A DNA stretch of 64,000 bases from Diphasiastrum complanatum (taxonomy: Eukaryota; Streptophyta; Lycopodiopsida; Lycopodiales; Lycopodiaceae): the NCBI GenBank assembly GCA_029204225.1, contig CM055113.1, positions 21,287,798-21,351,797 on the forward strand, written 5' to 3'. Below are positions 10,432 through 23,221 of this stretch, one piece after another. The notes under the pieces are model-generated. The model was given only the letters and a program-made list of their open reading frames with translations. It was not told the origin of the DNA and did not search any database. A program made the position numbers and the translations under genes. Position 1 is the stretch's first letter. The number at the start of each line of letters is the position of its first letter.

Positions 10432-13066
10432 ATGGCACCAAGACGGATTATCACGCCTCATAAACTGGGCCAGGAAGCCGATAAGGAGAACAATGGCAAT
10501 TCCACTACTCCTATGGTGGCTAAGCCCCACCTGAAGGGCAAGAAAAAGCCTCTTGGTGACAAAAGTAATGTGTGCTCCATGGAACGGGAGCTGGAGGCAC
10601 TGACTACGAAGTTAAATAAGATAAGCCTGGAAAAGGAAATGGCAGAGCAGCTGTTGCAGGCGCAGGAAGCTACAATCAAGGAGCAGAAGCAGCAGCTTGA
10701 GCTTAGAGAAACGGAGCGAAAGCTGGAGGATAAACTGAAAAAGCTCCAGAAGCTGAAGGCGTTCACGCCAACTCTTGTAATAATTAAGCTTCTTACCATG
10801 TACTGCTGAGAATTTGATTTCAAATCGTGCATGTATTGTCATTGAGTTTTATTTTTTGTTGTGGTGTATTGTGCAGAGCTTACCACTAGCTGTGTCCCTG
10901 GATGATGATCAGCTCTCAAAAAAGAAGAAGAAGAATAACGATCCTACTCGTGTGAAGAAACCATTGCCAGCGTTTCTGCTCTGGTGCAAGGATCAGCGTG
11001 AACAGGTTCAAAACAATCCCTTCTTCGCACAACCATGCGTGCAACCTTTGGACCTCGGGCTTTTATGACATTTTGATTATGTTTCTCACGTAAAATTTGG
11101 TACTGGGTCATTGACAGATCAAAGCTGACAATCCACAAGCATCATTCAAAGAAATGAGTGTTATTTTGGGGGAGAAATGGAAGAGTCTATCAGATGAAGA
11201 AAAGAAAACCTACGAGGACAAATACCAAATAGAAAAGGAAGTCTACCTCAAGGTAAAGTGAATATGTAAGCTATGCTGAATTATTTCGAGTAGGTAGTCA
11301 CTTGAATCTCGTAAGAATTCCATAGGGAGCTCGCTAATGCTTCTTGCTTTACCTCTCAAGCTCGTTGGAAAGGAGAAAAGGGACGCAGAGGCTATTAAAC
11401 TCGTGCACGAAGAACAGAGTAAGAAATGTGCGATGGAGCTTCTTGAGCAATATCTTCAACACATGAAGGTCGGTTTGTTTTCATCCTTCCGAACGCAATC
11501 TGTTATATACAGGTCTTTCATTGAGCATAGAAGTTGAAGGCCTAACAAGTGTCACCTACGTATGCCTTGCTTTCAGGAATCCAGCACCGATGGAAAATCT
11601 AAGAAGTAAACAAACTTTTCTATCATCTCTTTATTCTTCCATCCATTTCATAGGTTTTCCTTTCTCAAATAGAGGGGCCCTGCCTGTAAAAGCCGACTGC
11701 TGCTGATTGAGCTGACTTGAGTTTTTATGGCAAGCAGGAAGGAGAAAGATCCCGAGAAACCGAAGCAGCCTATCTCTGCTTTCTTTGCATTCTGCAATGA
11801 ACGAAGGGCATCTCTAATGGTTGAAAAGCTTAAAGTTCCCGAGGTGAGGATTCTCAACTCAGCAATACTTTTCCGTTTCATGCATTTAAACAGCATGTTA
11901 TGTTTTTTACCATGTGCGGATTCTGAAGTCTATGAAAAGAGTGAAAGTTTATAAAGCTTTTAAACGTTCAGATCGGGAAAATACTTGGAAATGAGTGGAA
12001 GAACATGGACGCGGGCATGCGAGCTCCATATGAGAAGGTAGGTAATGGCACTTTGCTATTGTGTGCTCAATATTCTGTAATGTCGCATAAGTTGCAGTAG
12101 TATTTCCAGATCTGGAACTCAACTCGAAATTGCATTTGTCCAGATTGCGGCAGAAGCCAAAGCCAAATATGCCGAGGACTTGCAAGTCTACAAGCAAAAG
12201 AAATCAGAGGTGCCAACTTGAGCTTATTCAATTGCGAAAGCTAGTCAGATGCAGATTATAAATATGACTATTCGAGGTCACTTACCTTGAATTGAAATGC
12301 TATGAAGTGAGCTAATGACGTATGGAATTTACAGGAGGCAAGTGCTGCCAAGAAGGCCCTGGAAGAGAGAAGCATAATGGAACGATCACAAGGCCTACTG
12401 CTTCTAAAGCAGAAAGAAAAGATAGATCAAGCAAAGAAGGTAGTGTTTAAAAGCGCTCGAATTTTTACATCTTATTAATAACCAGCTTGATTTATACATG
12501 ACTTGAGACGATGCTTGGTTGTTTCCTCAGGTTCTTAAGGAGCAGAAACTGCAAAAAAGGAAGGTGAAGATTCAGCTAACCGATCCGAACAAGCCAAAAA
12601 AGCCCCCAACTTCATTCCTGCTCTTTGGGTAGGAACTTTTGCTCCCTCCAGAAAGTGCTTTGAGATGAGACTCTTAATTCATCATATTTATTTCACGTGT
12701 ACTGTTCAGGCGATGCTAACTTTCAGTTTGAAATATGTATTCATTCTGCGCAGGATGGACGCTAGAAAATCTATACTGGAGAATCAGCCTAGAGCTACAT
12801 TCTCTGACATCACAGCCATAGTCTCTTCCAAGTGGAAGGTAACACTTTGAACTCCTACAGTATTGCTGGATATAGTGATTGTAGTGCACTCTTCATACAT
12901 ACTTATACATAATATGGCTACCTTATCTCAGGGATTAGATGCTGAAGAGAAACAAGTGTGGGCAGATAAAGCAGCTAAAGCTATGGAAAAGTACAAGAAA
13001 GACATGGATGAATATAAGCTAAGGCAAGGCAGCAATGGTGCAGTTCAAAGTTCTGCATCTGCTTAA
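10432..13066 (+). CDS. 3xHMG-box: Three-HMG-box DNA-binding protein (3xHMG-box type)
   Basis: Twelve coding exons, all with GT-AG introns: 10432-10776, 10877-11005, 11118-11252, 11361-11468, 11577-11605, 11738-11843, 11972-12037, 12144-12209, 12335-12439, 12531-12628, 12754-12838, 12932-13066. Together they give 1407 nt and 468 residues with an unbroken frame. The N-terminus is basic and carries a coiled-coil-like stretch (about 50-110). HMG box 1 is at about 138-203 (KKPLPAFLLWCKDQ...ILGEKWKSLSDEEKKTY), box 2 at about 254-325 (KPKQPISAFFAFCNERR...ILGNEWKNM), box 3 at about 382-455 (NKPKKPPTSFLLFG...VSSKWKGLD). The length and order match the plant 3xHMG-box family (Arabidopsis members about 450 residues), which bind DNA without strong sequence preference and associate with mitotic chromosomes and rDNA. 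The gene has no premature stop and looks functional. Exon borders are by eye. Confidence 0.95.
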
Positions 13067-13182
13067 TTGAAGAACGGCTTTCGACATTATTCAATAATGC
13101 AAGTTGAATTCTGTCGTCTTCTATATGGAAACAATTCTGTTGTTTCCGCAATCCTGCTGGAATCTGTATCTGTTGATCCATG

Positions 13183-13803
13183 CACTGATTCCAGCTGAGT
13201 TTTTATCACATTTTCTTTCGTGTTTGATCGTGAATTCAGTGCAACATTTCATCAGATGAAAGTTTTTGAGACCCACATCCGTATTAAGGATTTGAGAGGT
13301 TTACATTGCAGAGAAGCAACAAATGTATTCTTGCTTACAAGTTATCTAAATGCAAACGATGTACATTTTATGTAAGGTGAATGATATACACTGATTCCAG
13401 CTGAGTTTTTTATCACATTTTCTTTCGTGTTTGATCGTGAATTCAGTGCAACATTTCATCAGATGAAAGTTTTTAAGACCCACATCCGTATTAAGGATTT
13501 GAGAGGTTTACATTGCAGAAGCAACAAATGTATTCTTGCTTACAAGTTATCTAAATGCAAACGATGTACATTTTATGTAAGGTGAATGATATACACTGAT
13601 TCCAGCTGAGTTTTTATCACATTTTCTTTCGTGTTTGATCGTGAATTCAGTGCATGCAACATTTCATCAGATGAAAGTTTTTGAGACCCACATCCGTATT
13701 AAGGATTTGAGAGGTTTACATTGCAGAAGCAACAAATGTATTCTTGCTTACAAGTTATCTAAATACAAGTTATCAAGTTATTTTATGTAAGATGAATGAT
13801 GTA
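13183..13803 (+). repeat. Triplicated ~206-bp tandem repeat downstream of HMG gene
   Basis: Units start CACTGATTCCAG at 13183, 13389 and 13594 (periods 206 and 205 bp). The third has a 4-bp insertion (TGCA) and a diverged end. The first unit begins about 115 bp after the stop codon, so the repeat probably covers the 3' UTR and poly(A) region. Units differ at only a few positions, so the expansion is recent. Confidence 0.9.
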
Positions 13804-14714
13804 TGGAGCTAACACATTTTCCTTTTTTCTGTGAACAAACAAGCAGATCGATGCAAAGCTATTCAGAGCATAATAAGCCCATCAGTTGTTGTCCCATCAA
13901 GAAGGGGAACCAAAACAAATTCTACCAAATCAACATTCTACAAAAGGTTACCAAAACATTAAGAAGGATGGTTTCATTGTTATATAAGAGATTACATTTT
14001 TATGGAATGAATGGTCCATTGCAATAATTCTCTTGCAAACTAGTCCTACTTGATAGATTAATCTTGAGAGAGGCTTGCCTCTTTGAAAGATCATGTTACA
14101 CAACAAGGTGAGGTCTAATAAGACATCCCCTCTTATAGATGTTGGCAATTTATGCAAGTGTTACTTTTTTAACAAATTAAATGGCAACTTTTTCAATTGT
14201 GACTTGTCATAATCTCCATTTAAAGAGCAATTGCTTTTAAATTTCTGATATTCTTCTTTAGCAGGGAATCAAGGTTTATAGCAATTGCTTGTAGATGGCA
14301 TAACTCTATGTTGTACTCTAAATCAGAAATGCCTTGGTATGATGATACCTTAAAATTTTAAACTAGTTTTGTAGTGCTTCAAATCTAACTTGACATTAAT
14401 ACTTTTCATATTTGGATCATAAAATGAGGATTCTCTTTTGTTCCTAATGCAATTTGATAATTGGGCCTCTTTTCTTAATGCATTTAGCCCTAAAGAAAGC
14501 AAACCAATATGTGGATGTTAATTGAATAGCGAATTGCAATTGAGATACATCATACTTATATATAACTCTTGTGGGCAAATTATTATTATATGCATCAACA
14601 ATGCTTTAGTGTTAGTTTTGACTTTTGCTCATATGGCTATTTTTTAGGGTTTTTAGGGTAATAGTGTATGACAGTGTTTCTTGTGGGTGATGTAAGGCCA
14701 AAACGCTTTATAAT
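13804..14714. other. AT-rich intergenic
   Basis: Only short, non-homologous open frames. I see no domain, RNA gene or element end. Confidence 0.5.
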
Positions 14715-15005
14715 GCTTCTTGGTTTCCAAGGGGAGGCTCGAACCTGAGACCAAAGAAACTTTGGATGTCAAGCTAACCAATTAAGACAACCCCGTTGGG
14801 TCAAAACGCAATATAATGCTTCTTGGTTTCCAAGGGGAGGCTCGAACCTGGGACCAAAGAAACTTTGGATGCCAAGCCAACCAACTGAGCCAACCCCGTT
14901 GGGTAAAAACGCTATATAATGCTTCTTGGTTTCCAAGGGGAGGCTCGAACTTGAGACCAAAGAGACTTTGGATGTCAAGATAACCAATTGAGCCAACAAC
15001 CTTGA
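14715..15005 (-). repeat. Three tandem 103-bp tRNA-derived (SINE-like) units
   Basis: Units begin at 14715, 14818 and 14921; the third is shorter. On the minus strand each reads like a tRNA gene: an A-box-like TGGCTCAGTTGG about 40 nt before a perfect B-box GGTTCGAGCC, with a CATCCAAAG segment between, in the anticodon position. These are the internal RNA polymerase III promoter elements. The 3' body (CTTGGAAACCAAGAAGC) is not tRNA. The middle unit keeps the best boxes; the outer two have C-to-T or G-to-A changes. No intact tRNA fold or anticodon is claimed. Confidence 0.75.
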
Positions 15006-16750
15006 GAACTTTGTCATTGTAAATCATATTTTTGTAAAGATAGGATAATGGTTTTGTTGAATTGTATTTTTATTTCAAGCGAACAAAATAAATGACATGT
15101 CATTATCATAAATGTCACTACCCATGTTGAGTTAGATTGTGGAACTCTCAAAGTCAAGAAAAAGTGACGAGTTTGTGGTGAGGTAATGAAGGCCACAGTT
15201 GAGATTAAAGAGTAAATTTATAATTTTTTGAATAGAGGATCATTGAAATCATAATTGCTTTAGAAAATATGATTGTTCAAGTGCAACTATGATTGTTTAA
15301 TGCACCAATTTTTAGATTATGAAGATAACATAAAGTCTCAATTTATTCCAAAAAAAATAAAGCAAGACCAAATTGTACAAGGTCTCATCCCTTTTTTATA
15401 TTTCAAATTTATTCTAATATTACTGAAATGTAATAAATCAAAAATCAGGTAAACAACATTATGCATTAATCAATTCCAAAATTCACCCTAAGGTCTCTTT
15501 ATAAAATAAAAATGGTATGGATTTTGGAGCACATATCATCAATCTCTTGAGCAACCATGGCATTAAAAAAAGGATTGGTGCATCCTGCTTTAAGGTTACT
15601 AAATATGCTTTCAGAGAAGAATGTTTAGAATGGCCACAAGATTCATAAATGAGACAAGTTCAAGGTTAAAACTTTAAACTCTCTTTTGGAAATTAGAGTG
15701 GTTGATCCAAAAACTACAACAAAGCCAAGTTTTCAAAGGTTGACGGGACTTTGAAGAGTTGAAAGATACAAAGATACATTGGAAGATTTACAATAATAAT
15801 ATGAACTTCAGTTTGAAATTTCATTTGTAATAGCTAGTTTCATATTATAAAAAATTAGTTCCCTCTTTGAAATAAGAGGGTATTTGACCAAAAAAAAATT
15901 CAGAACTTCAAAAGTGAACAAACTATCAAAGTCATATTATGAGAATAATTTACATTTTTTATTTTTATTTTTAAAAAGCAGTTGCATTTTGAATAGTTTG
16001 AATTTTTTCAAAATTTTCAAAACTAAGTTGTTTAATTGTGATGATTAAAAATTTAGATATTTCAGATATTAGAAATTAGTTTCATTTCTTACTTTACATT
16101 GATTATTTTTAAATTGCACAATATATATATGATCTGTTAACACTTTTCAAATACTTGATTCAAAAAAATTGATATTAGCATGCATGCCAAAGAATTAAAA
16201 TACTCTAAATTTATAAATATGATTTATGAAACATTTAACACATTTAGTAAATACATTTAAGAACTTCTAATGTTTTTCATTTCAACAAAACTAGATACAA
16301 AACAAGATAACATTATAACAAAAATCTCAAATCAACAACAATAAAAATACTTTTAAGAAAAAAATTATTTTTCATAAAAGGAGGAATACATTTCAAGATG
16401 CCCAAAAGTGATCAAGTTCATATGAATAAGATTTTTTGTTTTTCAAGAAGGGCAATGATGGTTGTAATTGTTACCTCCTCAGTTACAACATTTCCAATTA
16501 AAATTTGATGATCTTATTTTAAGACACCCAACAAATATCCTATGTCACTAACCTTTCTCCTAGCATGAGATTATCGCTTCTTGAACAAGGAAGGGAATGA
16601 CTAAGTCATCTTCATCTATACACTTTTTTACTTATGCAAATGCATATGGTAGAACAACTGGTTGATCTAAGTAATAGTTTGAATCAACAATTAGTAAAGA
16701 TTCTGTCATAATTTAATGTTGAGTTGTCTCTTGACTGGATATCATATTCA
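15006..16750. other. AT-rich intergenic
   Basis: Very AT-rich with A/T tracts and many stops in every frame. No gene, terminal repeat or RNA is recognisable. Confidence 0.5.
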
Positions 16751-16756
16751 ACAAGA

Positions 16757-17100
16757 GTGGTATCAGAGTTGATAAAATAATTTCTTAAACAAATACTCCA
16801 TATAGAAACCCAACAAGTGGTATTAGAGCCATAGATTCAAACTGTTGTAGTATTCACGACTATCTTACAATTTCTTAGTTCATTCATTATGGAAGTCAAA
16901 GATCTGCTTGATCAATAAGCTCAACATTGATGACTTTCACATGTGGAAATTCAAAATGAAGATGATACTTATTGAGGGAGAACTTTGGGGATACGTCAAT
17001 TGTTCAATAGCCATATTGGCTGAACCTAACATGTTGGCTGCTTGGGAAACTAAGGATTGCAAAGCACATTAGAGGAGTTCTGAAATCTAAAACGACCCTT
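16757..17100 (+). pseudogene. Copia-E primer site and gag start, degenerate
   Basis: TGGTATCAGAG at about 16759 is the Met-tRNA primer site; a variant TGGTATTAGAGCC follows near 16820. Then the frame KLNIDDFHMWKFKMKMILIEGELWGYV (split here as KLNIDDFHMWKF and KMKMILIEGELWGYV) matches the start of Copia gag, where a substrate-like F..W pair precedes MK. Stops follow at about 17072. The LTR to the left cannot be delimited. Confidence 0.75.
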
Positions 17101-17418
17101 TGTAGAGATGTTTTTTTATTCTTTTTCTTAATTTCATCCGCCATGTGGCCCAATCTAAATGCATGTATTTGAAATCTACGTAACGTAGATGAAAATAAAA
17201 AAGTTATAGAAATAAACTTTTAAATTTTTTAAGTTTGCCGCCGAGCAGGATGGGAGAATGCTATTGGTAGACAGTGTCTGTCCCGAACGTGTGAATCTGC
17301 CCGACGACATTATCTCTAGTTAGATATTTAACCACATTGGTTAGTATGTTCGTAAATTTCAAACTACACAGGTTTGCCAAATCCAAAATTTAATCGGTGA
17401 TTCTTCACAAAGAGAAGG

Positions 17419-18340
17419 ATGAAGCTGGATTTTGGAAACCAACAAGATACATTAAAAAACTCATGGGCTCTACTGCATCCGTCCTCAAAAGGCATGTTTA
17501 GACCAAGGAAGAAGGCAAAGATGACATTCAAATCTTATTGGAAAGCAAAGATCCTTGATTTTAGGACTTCTTCAAGAGGGCAATCAATCTCAGAAGTCTT
17601 GGTTCAGCATGTCTATATGCATTCAAAACTGTATCTACAAGATCTCAATATTCATGATAGCCAAAAATGTAACTGTAAGTTCAAAAACTGTTGGGATCTA
17701 TATTTTAACATTCATGCTTTGGAAACTTGTAGAAATCATAGCAGTTATCATATATGTATTGCATTCTTGCAAATTTATATTCATCCAGCATAAGTGAATG
17801 GGAGCCAACACAATCCCTAGCAGGTATATTGGATGTGATTCATTCAAATATTGGAAAATTACAATACAGAGGAAGAACTACTAAGGAGCTTGCAGATAGT
17901 GGCAAATTTTTATATGAGTCCAAGTACATTCCAGATATGCATGGAGGTTTCGAAAAGCTTGAATATATACCACTGCCAAATTTTGGAAGTGATGAATGGC
18001 TTGCACCTGATAGTATTGTGTCAAAATCTTTTAGATGCAAATTACTATTAGATTTGAAAAACTCAATGAAAGCGAGCACTGGATCAAAAGTCAATAGATT
18101 AAGTTGATTTCTATCCTTATATGTATTTGTTGAATTCTTTTCAAATGAAAATGTTCGTAGAACACCAACATTATTTGTTTGTAAGGATGTGCCAGATGAC
18201 ACTCTTTTAGATCTAATGGATGTGAGTTGGGAATGCAAGGCAGTTGGAGATATTGAATGTAGAATTAAGAAATCTTCTATGATATTTTGTTATTACATTG
18301 CGAGACAAATGCTTAGTCTTACATTCAGTTACCAGAGATG
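17419..18340 (+). other. Unidentified exon-like segment inside Copia-E
   Basis: Between gag and protease of Copia-E lie open frames that do not look like Copia: 124 residues (17419-17793), 117 residues (17754-18107; contains GRTTKELADSGKFLYESKY and GGFEKLEYIPLPNF), then DVPDDTLLDLMDVSWECKAVG (about 18187-18250). A pyrimidine-rich stretch ending CCAG at about 17789 and a GTAAG at about 17673 would make a plausible intron between the first two. I do not recognise the protein. It could be a captured host gene fragment or diverged gag. Confidence 0.4.
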
Positions 18341-18474
18341 GAAATGAATAAGTGAGACCTGGATGCCACTAGATCAAGACCTTCAAATGGATGGTCACGC
18401 AGATCGAAAAGAAGTCCACATTTTCAACAATGAAGATATGTTAACTACAATTGAAGTGGAGGATTATTAGAGCT

Positions 18475-19510
18475 TGAATTATATCAGACAAGAGCTGGTC
18501 TTAATGCACAATGAAATTCTACCTGAACATTTCAAATTCATTATCAATAGAACTTTTGCAAGTACTACAAGAGAACCAATCACGAAATCAAGGATTGTTG
18601 AGCTCTCAAACACAAAGAACAAAGAAGAAGATGCAATATTATGGGAGATCTGATTCCGCCATAATCTCTCATGAAGAACTGACACTACTAATGGTACAAG
18701 ATTATCAAGAAAGTAGAGATGCCCTTCTATGGTATCTTGATTTCGGTGCTTCTCAGCACATGACTCCATGTGAGTTCCTATTCGAACTCATGCTAGCAGA
18801 TTTGAAGTATATCTACTTCGATGACTCTAGTATACATCAAATTGAAGGCCAAGGATCCATACGCCTTCATCTTTCAAATAGTAGCTCTAGGACGTACTTT
18901 ATGTACCTAAGCTGACAAAGAATTTACTTTCTATCAGCAAGCTTACAGATCAAGGTTGTAGAGCCTTGTTCAATTCAAAGAATTGTACTATTTTGGATAA
19001 GATCGTAACAAAATCCTCTCTACAAATAGAGAAGAAAATTTGTACATCTTGTACATTCATCACAATAGTATGGTTAAGGTCTTAAATATTGATGTTGCCT
19101 CCACTGACATTCGACATGTCTGTGAGGTGTGCTTACTAGGCAAACAACCTAGATCAAGATTCCCAAAGGGACAAGCCGTTGGATCTAAGTCCGTTTTAGA
19201 ATTGATACATAGTGATCTGTGTGGCCCTATGAGTACTCCCTCTCTGGGTTCAGCACTATATTGTATCACTTTTATCGATGACTATTCAAGATTCACCAAC
19301 ATTGTTTTCATCAAGACCATAGTTTGAGGCATTCAACTGTTTCATAGAATTCAAGCAGTTTGTTGAAGCACCTCCGAGTGTTTGGTTGTCTTTGCTATGT
19401 GCAGATTCCGTCTGACCTGAGAAAGAAGTTCGATCTTGTTAGCTACAGAAGAATTTTTATTGGATATGGTACTTTCAAATCAAAGATCATTATCAAGCAT
19501 GGAGAAAACA
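18475..19510 (+). pseudogene. Copia-E protease and integrase, degenerate
   Basis: WYLDFGASQHMTPCEFLF (about 18729-18785) is the Copia protease; the usual DSGA is DFGA. After a frameshift, NLLSISKLTDQG follows. Then the integrase zinc-finger end HVCEVCLLGKQPRSRFPKG and core start LELIHSDLCGPM...FIDDYSRF (19100-19300). The core then jumps to the post-integrase part HLRVFGCLCYVQIPSDLRKK (about 19370-19430) and FIGYGTF. The middle of the core with the second Asp and Glu is deleted. It is nonfunctional. Confidence 0.88.
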
Positions 19511-20060
19511 CATGGATATAGTGGCAAATTGGTGGAATGCTCTTCAAAGGTGTTGGCAAATGATTTCTACCAAAGAAATCTTATCATGGATATGGTGAGG
19601 GTGCTGCTATGATGAATCCTTTTGCTGGTTTTTTACTTCATATGCATACAAAAGGATCCACTCAAAAAAGTTTCACAAACTCCTTGATCTTACCAAGCTA
19701 GTTATTGAGGAGTGCGAAAAATTGTCAAAAACCTATCTTGGTTATTTTATGATTTTATGTTTGTGTTTCCAATTTTGCTTGTATTGCCTTCTCTCTCTAG
19801 ATGAGCCCAAAAGTGGTATTTTCTCTCTCTACCCGAGGAGAGGAGCTTTCTGGGACTTAGTTTATTTCATGAAGTCTTCCACATGTGTGAAACACCTTCT
19901 GGTAATGAATGAATGCATGTAGAATGGTCTTTTTGCCTTAGATCTTGTCATTAATCTTGGATTTCAATCAATAGGTGATCCATAGCCAAGCTTAGGAGAT
20001 CAATTTCACACATTAGAACATTCCCACATGTGTGAATTTTTTACACATCAGACTACCGAT
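19511..20060. other. Unassigned sequence between Copia-E and Copia-D
   Basis: No domain is visible. The stretch contains repeated CACATGTGTGAA motifs (about 19880 and 20026), reminiscent of LTR ends (TGTGAA...TTCACA), but no pair can be defined. Confidence 0.4.
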
Positions 20061-20066
20061 CAAATT

Positions 20067-23000
20067 CTAGTATGGTATACCCTCCATCTTATATCTCTCC
20101 TCACCAGTGTTCGAGCAGTCCTGCTTCGTCAATCTGGCTCTAGCTATCAATGGTGTAGCTTTTTCTTTGTAGTCAAACATTCGGTACTGTGTTAGCACCT
20201 TTTCAACGTATTCAAATTGACATAGATGTATTACTCCTCTCATTCGATCTCTTCTGATTTGCAGCCCAAGACATTTTGTCGCTTCTCCCATATCTGTGAT
20301 TTCGTAACTTGTAGAAATATGACTCTTGGTTTTTTTGATTAGCATCAAGGAGTCATCTACAAAAATAGTTAGAATCACAAAGCTTCTTCCTACTCTTCTT
20401 ATATAGACATTACAGTTTGGTTGTGTAGGAACGAAGTCTAGAGACTTCATAAGACTGTCAAGCTTCTTGTACCAAGCTCACGATGCTTGCTTCAGACCAT
20501 AAATGCATCAATGCAACCGACAAACATATTGTCGATTGTTGGGGTCTTCGAATCCTTCAGGCTGCTTCATGAATATTTCTTCTTCTAGATCTCCGTGGAG
20601 AAAGGTTGTTTTGACATCAATCTGTGTGCTGTGTTGTGTTGGGTTGCATATGCGAGCAATCGAATGCTTGTTGTCATCTTCACCATTGGTGAGTACGTAT
20701 CAAAGCAGTCGATGTCGTACCTTTGCATCTAGCCCTTGGCGACCAGCCTTGTAGCGTCTGACAATGCCATCTAATTTTATTTTTCTTTTATAAACGCATT
20801 TGCAGTCGACGATTATTTTATCTTCGAGGAGTGGCTCTAGTGTCCAGGCCTCATTCTGCCTCATTGATTTGATCTCTTCCGACATTGTCTGCTTCCAGAA
20901 TTTTCCCTCTGGACTCTGGATAGCTTCTTGATAGGTTGTTGTGAAGATTGTTAGTGTATCGATATGGAGATCTTCTTTGTCTTGTTGACCTTCTTGTTTC
21001 TGTTCAACACTGTTGGTTCGTGTCTTCTTCGATAGGTTGATCTTCGGCTTTCTGCTCTTGAGTCTTTGGCTCGATATTTTGGTTTGATGGCTGGCCTTGA
21101 TCTCTCTCTTAAATTGGTAGCAGTGTGATGATCTCATGGCACTTTTCTTCTTTTAATCCAAGAAATTGGATTCATCGATTTTCACGTCTCTACTCGACAC
21201 AACTTTCTTCAAGATTGGGTTGTAGAGTCTGTACACTTGTGATCCATTCGAGTATCCGACCATGATTGTTTGATCCAACTTTTCGTCGAGCTTGTTTCAT
21301 TTTTCTTTTGGTATGTGCTTGTATGCTGCACATCCGAACACATGTACATATGACAAATCAGGCCTTTTGTCTGTCCACATTTTATACGGTGTCTTGTTTT
21401 CTAGGGCTGTCATTGTTGATTTGTTGACTTAGCAACTGAGCTTGTGCCATCATGCATCTGGCTCCATCGACTAGCATCCTGTTTCTTCTTTCTACGACAC
21501 CATTGTATTCTGGTGTATATGCAGGAGTGAACAGGTGCTCTATTCCTTGTTCTTGGTAGAAGTTTGAGAACTCCTTGCTCTTTTACTCACCTCCATTGTC
21601 AGACCTGTTGGTCTACATCCTTTTCGAGGTGTCTCTCTCTATGAATACCACAAACTTCTTGAAAGAGTCAAATACTTCGGATTTCTTCTTTAGATAATAG
21701 ATTGTTGTCATCCGACTGTAGTCATCAATGAATGTCAAGAAGTGCCTTGATCCTGAGAGCGAATCGACTTTCATCGGTCCACAGACATCTGAGTGGACGA
21801 GCTCAAGCACTTCTTTGGCTCTTCTTCCCTCATGTACAAATGGACTTCGATGTTGTTTGTCCTTTTGGCAGGCTTCATAGAAGTCAGTGTCAGAACTGGA
21901 TACCTTCAGACCTGTGACAATCTCTTTTTTGCTCATGTCATAGAGACTTCTCGTGTTCAGATGATACCTTCTTTTGTGCCAAAATTGATCTCCATTATGA
22001 TGCATTCAGTATGCTATCAGAACTGTCGATAATCTTAGCTTGGTACAAGTTGCCTTCTCTGGACTTGATAGTCAGCAGCTTGTTTGTTCTTTCCTCAATC
22101 ATCCCCTGGTAGCTCTGCTTATCCCGACAATGTTCGTAACTGTAGAGTCCCAATGGCTTTGACATCGTGTCGGCTCCCATCGCCTAGAATCACTGCTCTA
22201 TAATTTTCAAGTTCTCTATAGTTAATCAAGACTTTCTTGTTGCAGATAATGTGTGAAGTTGCTCCTGAGTCGATGACTACGTCGTAGTCTTACTCTACAT
22301 AGCTTGTTGAAGCCTCATTGAATATTGTGAAGGCTTCATCACTCTTGTTTCTGCATCCTTTGACGATTCTTTAACATGGGCCTTTTTAGCCTTGTTTTCT
22401 CTTTTTGGGTTGAATCTACACTCATATGTAGAATGTCCCTTCTTCTTGCAGTGCATGCAACGAATTGTTGGGTTGAACTAGCATCTATTGGTGGTGTGTC
22501 CCAACTTGTGGCAGTAATCACATGAAGAAGTTTGTTGGTTGTCATTGCCTCTGTTCAAAGACTTCGAATGAGCCTTGTCGAATCTGGGTTTGTTCTTGTC
22601 TTTCTTCTTTCCTTTTGTGAAAAGAGCCTTCTCCTGGTCACTACTTCCTTCTCCATCATCTCTCATCAGTCTCTCATCTGCGACAAGACTGATAGCTCAT
22701 TCGAACGTCATGTCTAGTAAGCTCAAAATGAGCATTCTCAGCGGCTAATAGGACATAGGTAGAGATTTCATGGTACATCAGCTGCTGTGGTGTCGGGACC
22801 TGGTGCTCATGTCTAGATGCAGCAAGTTGAGCAAAGATAATCCTGATCCTCTCAACATGCTAATTGAACTGGTTGTCATCCCATCGCAGACCTTGCAACT
22901 GATTGTGTAGATACATCATGGATGTGGCGGTCCTCACTTCATACATCTGCTTTAGTCTTTCCCACACCTCATGACTGCTCTCACCGTCTTCAATCTGCAT

Positions 23001-23221
23001 GAGTATTTTTTCATTTATGGACGAAACGATGATTGCTATTGCGCACTCATCCTTTCTGATCCATTCAACTCTCCTGGGGTCTTTCTCTGGAGGCTGTTGT
23101 TCTGTGAGATCGGTCACTAATTAGATTTCTTCACCCTTCAAGATTGTTTTGATTTGAACTTCCATATTTGATAGTTTTTGCCATCAAGATTGATTGCAAT
23201 CCTCTGAATCATGGTAGCCAT
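20067..23221 (-). pseudogene. Copia-D gag-pol remnant
   Basis: Reading from 23221 downwards: gag start MATMIQRIAINLDGKNYQIW with a stop soon after, gag body (23117-22860), CCHC knuckle CDYCHKLGHTTNRC (about 22510), protease DSGATSHI (about 22270), integrase with FWHKRRYHLN, CxxD-type remnant, LELVHSDVCGPM and FIDDYSRMTTIYYL (22005-21613), then RT N-terminal region EGKFWKQTMSEEIKSM (about 20910) and RT palm ILTIFVDDSLMLIKK (about 20360; FVDD is the active-site box). Several frameshifts and stops separate these parts, and RNase H is missing. No LTR was found with confidence. Confidence 0.9.

Noticed and set aside
10458..10842. Minus-strand frames of 124 and 76 residues opposite HMG exon 1
   Set aside because: Antisense of a Lys/Glu/Leu-rich coding exon, giving Ser/Leu-rich nonsense.
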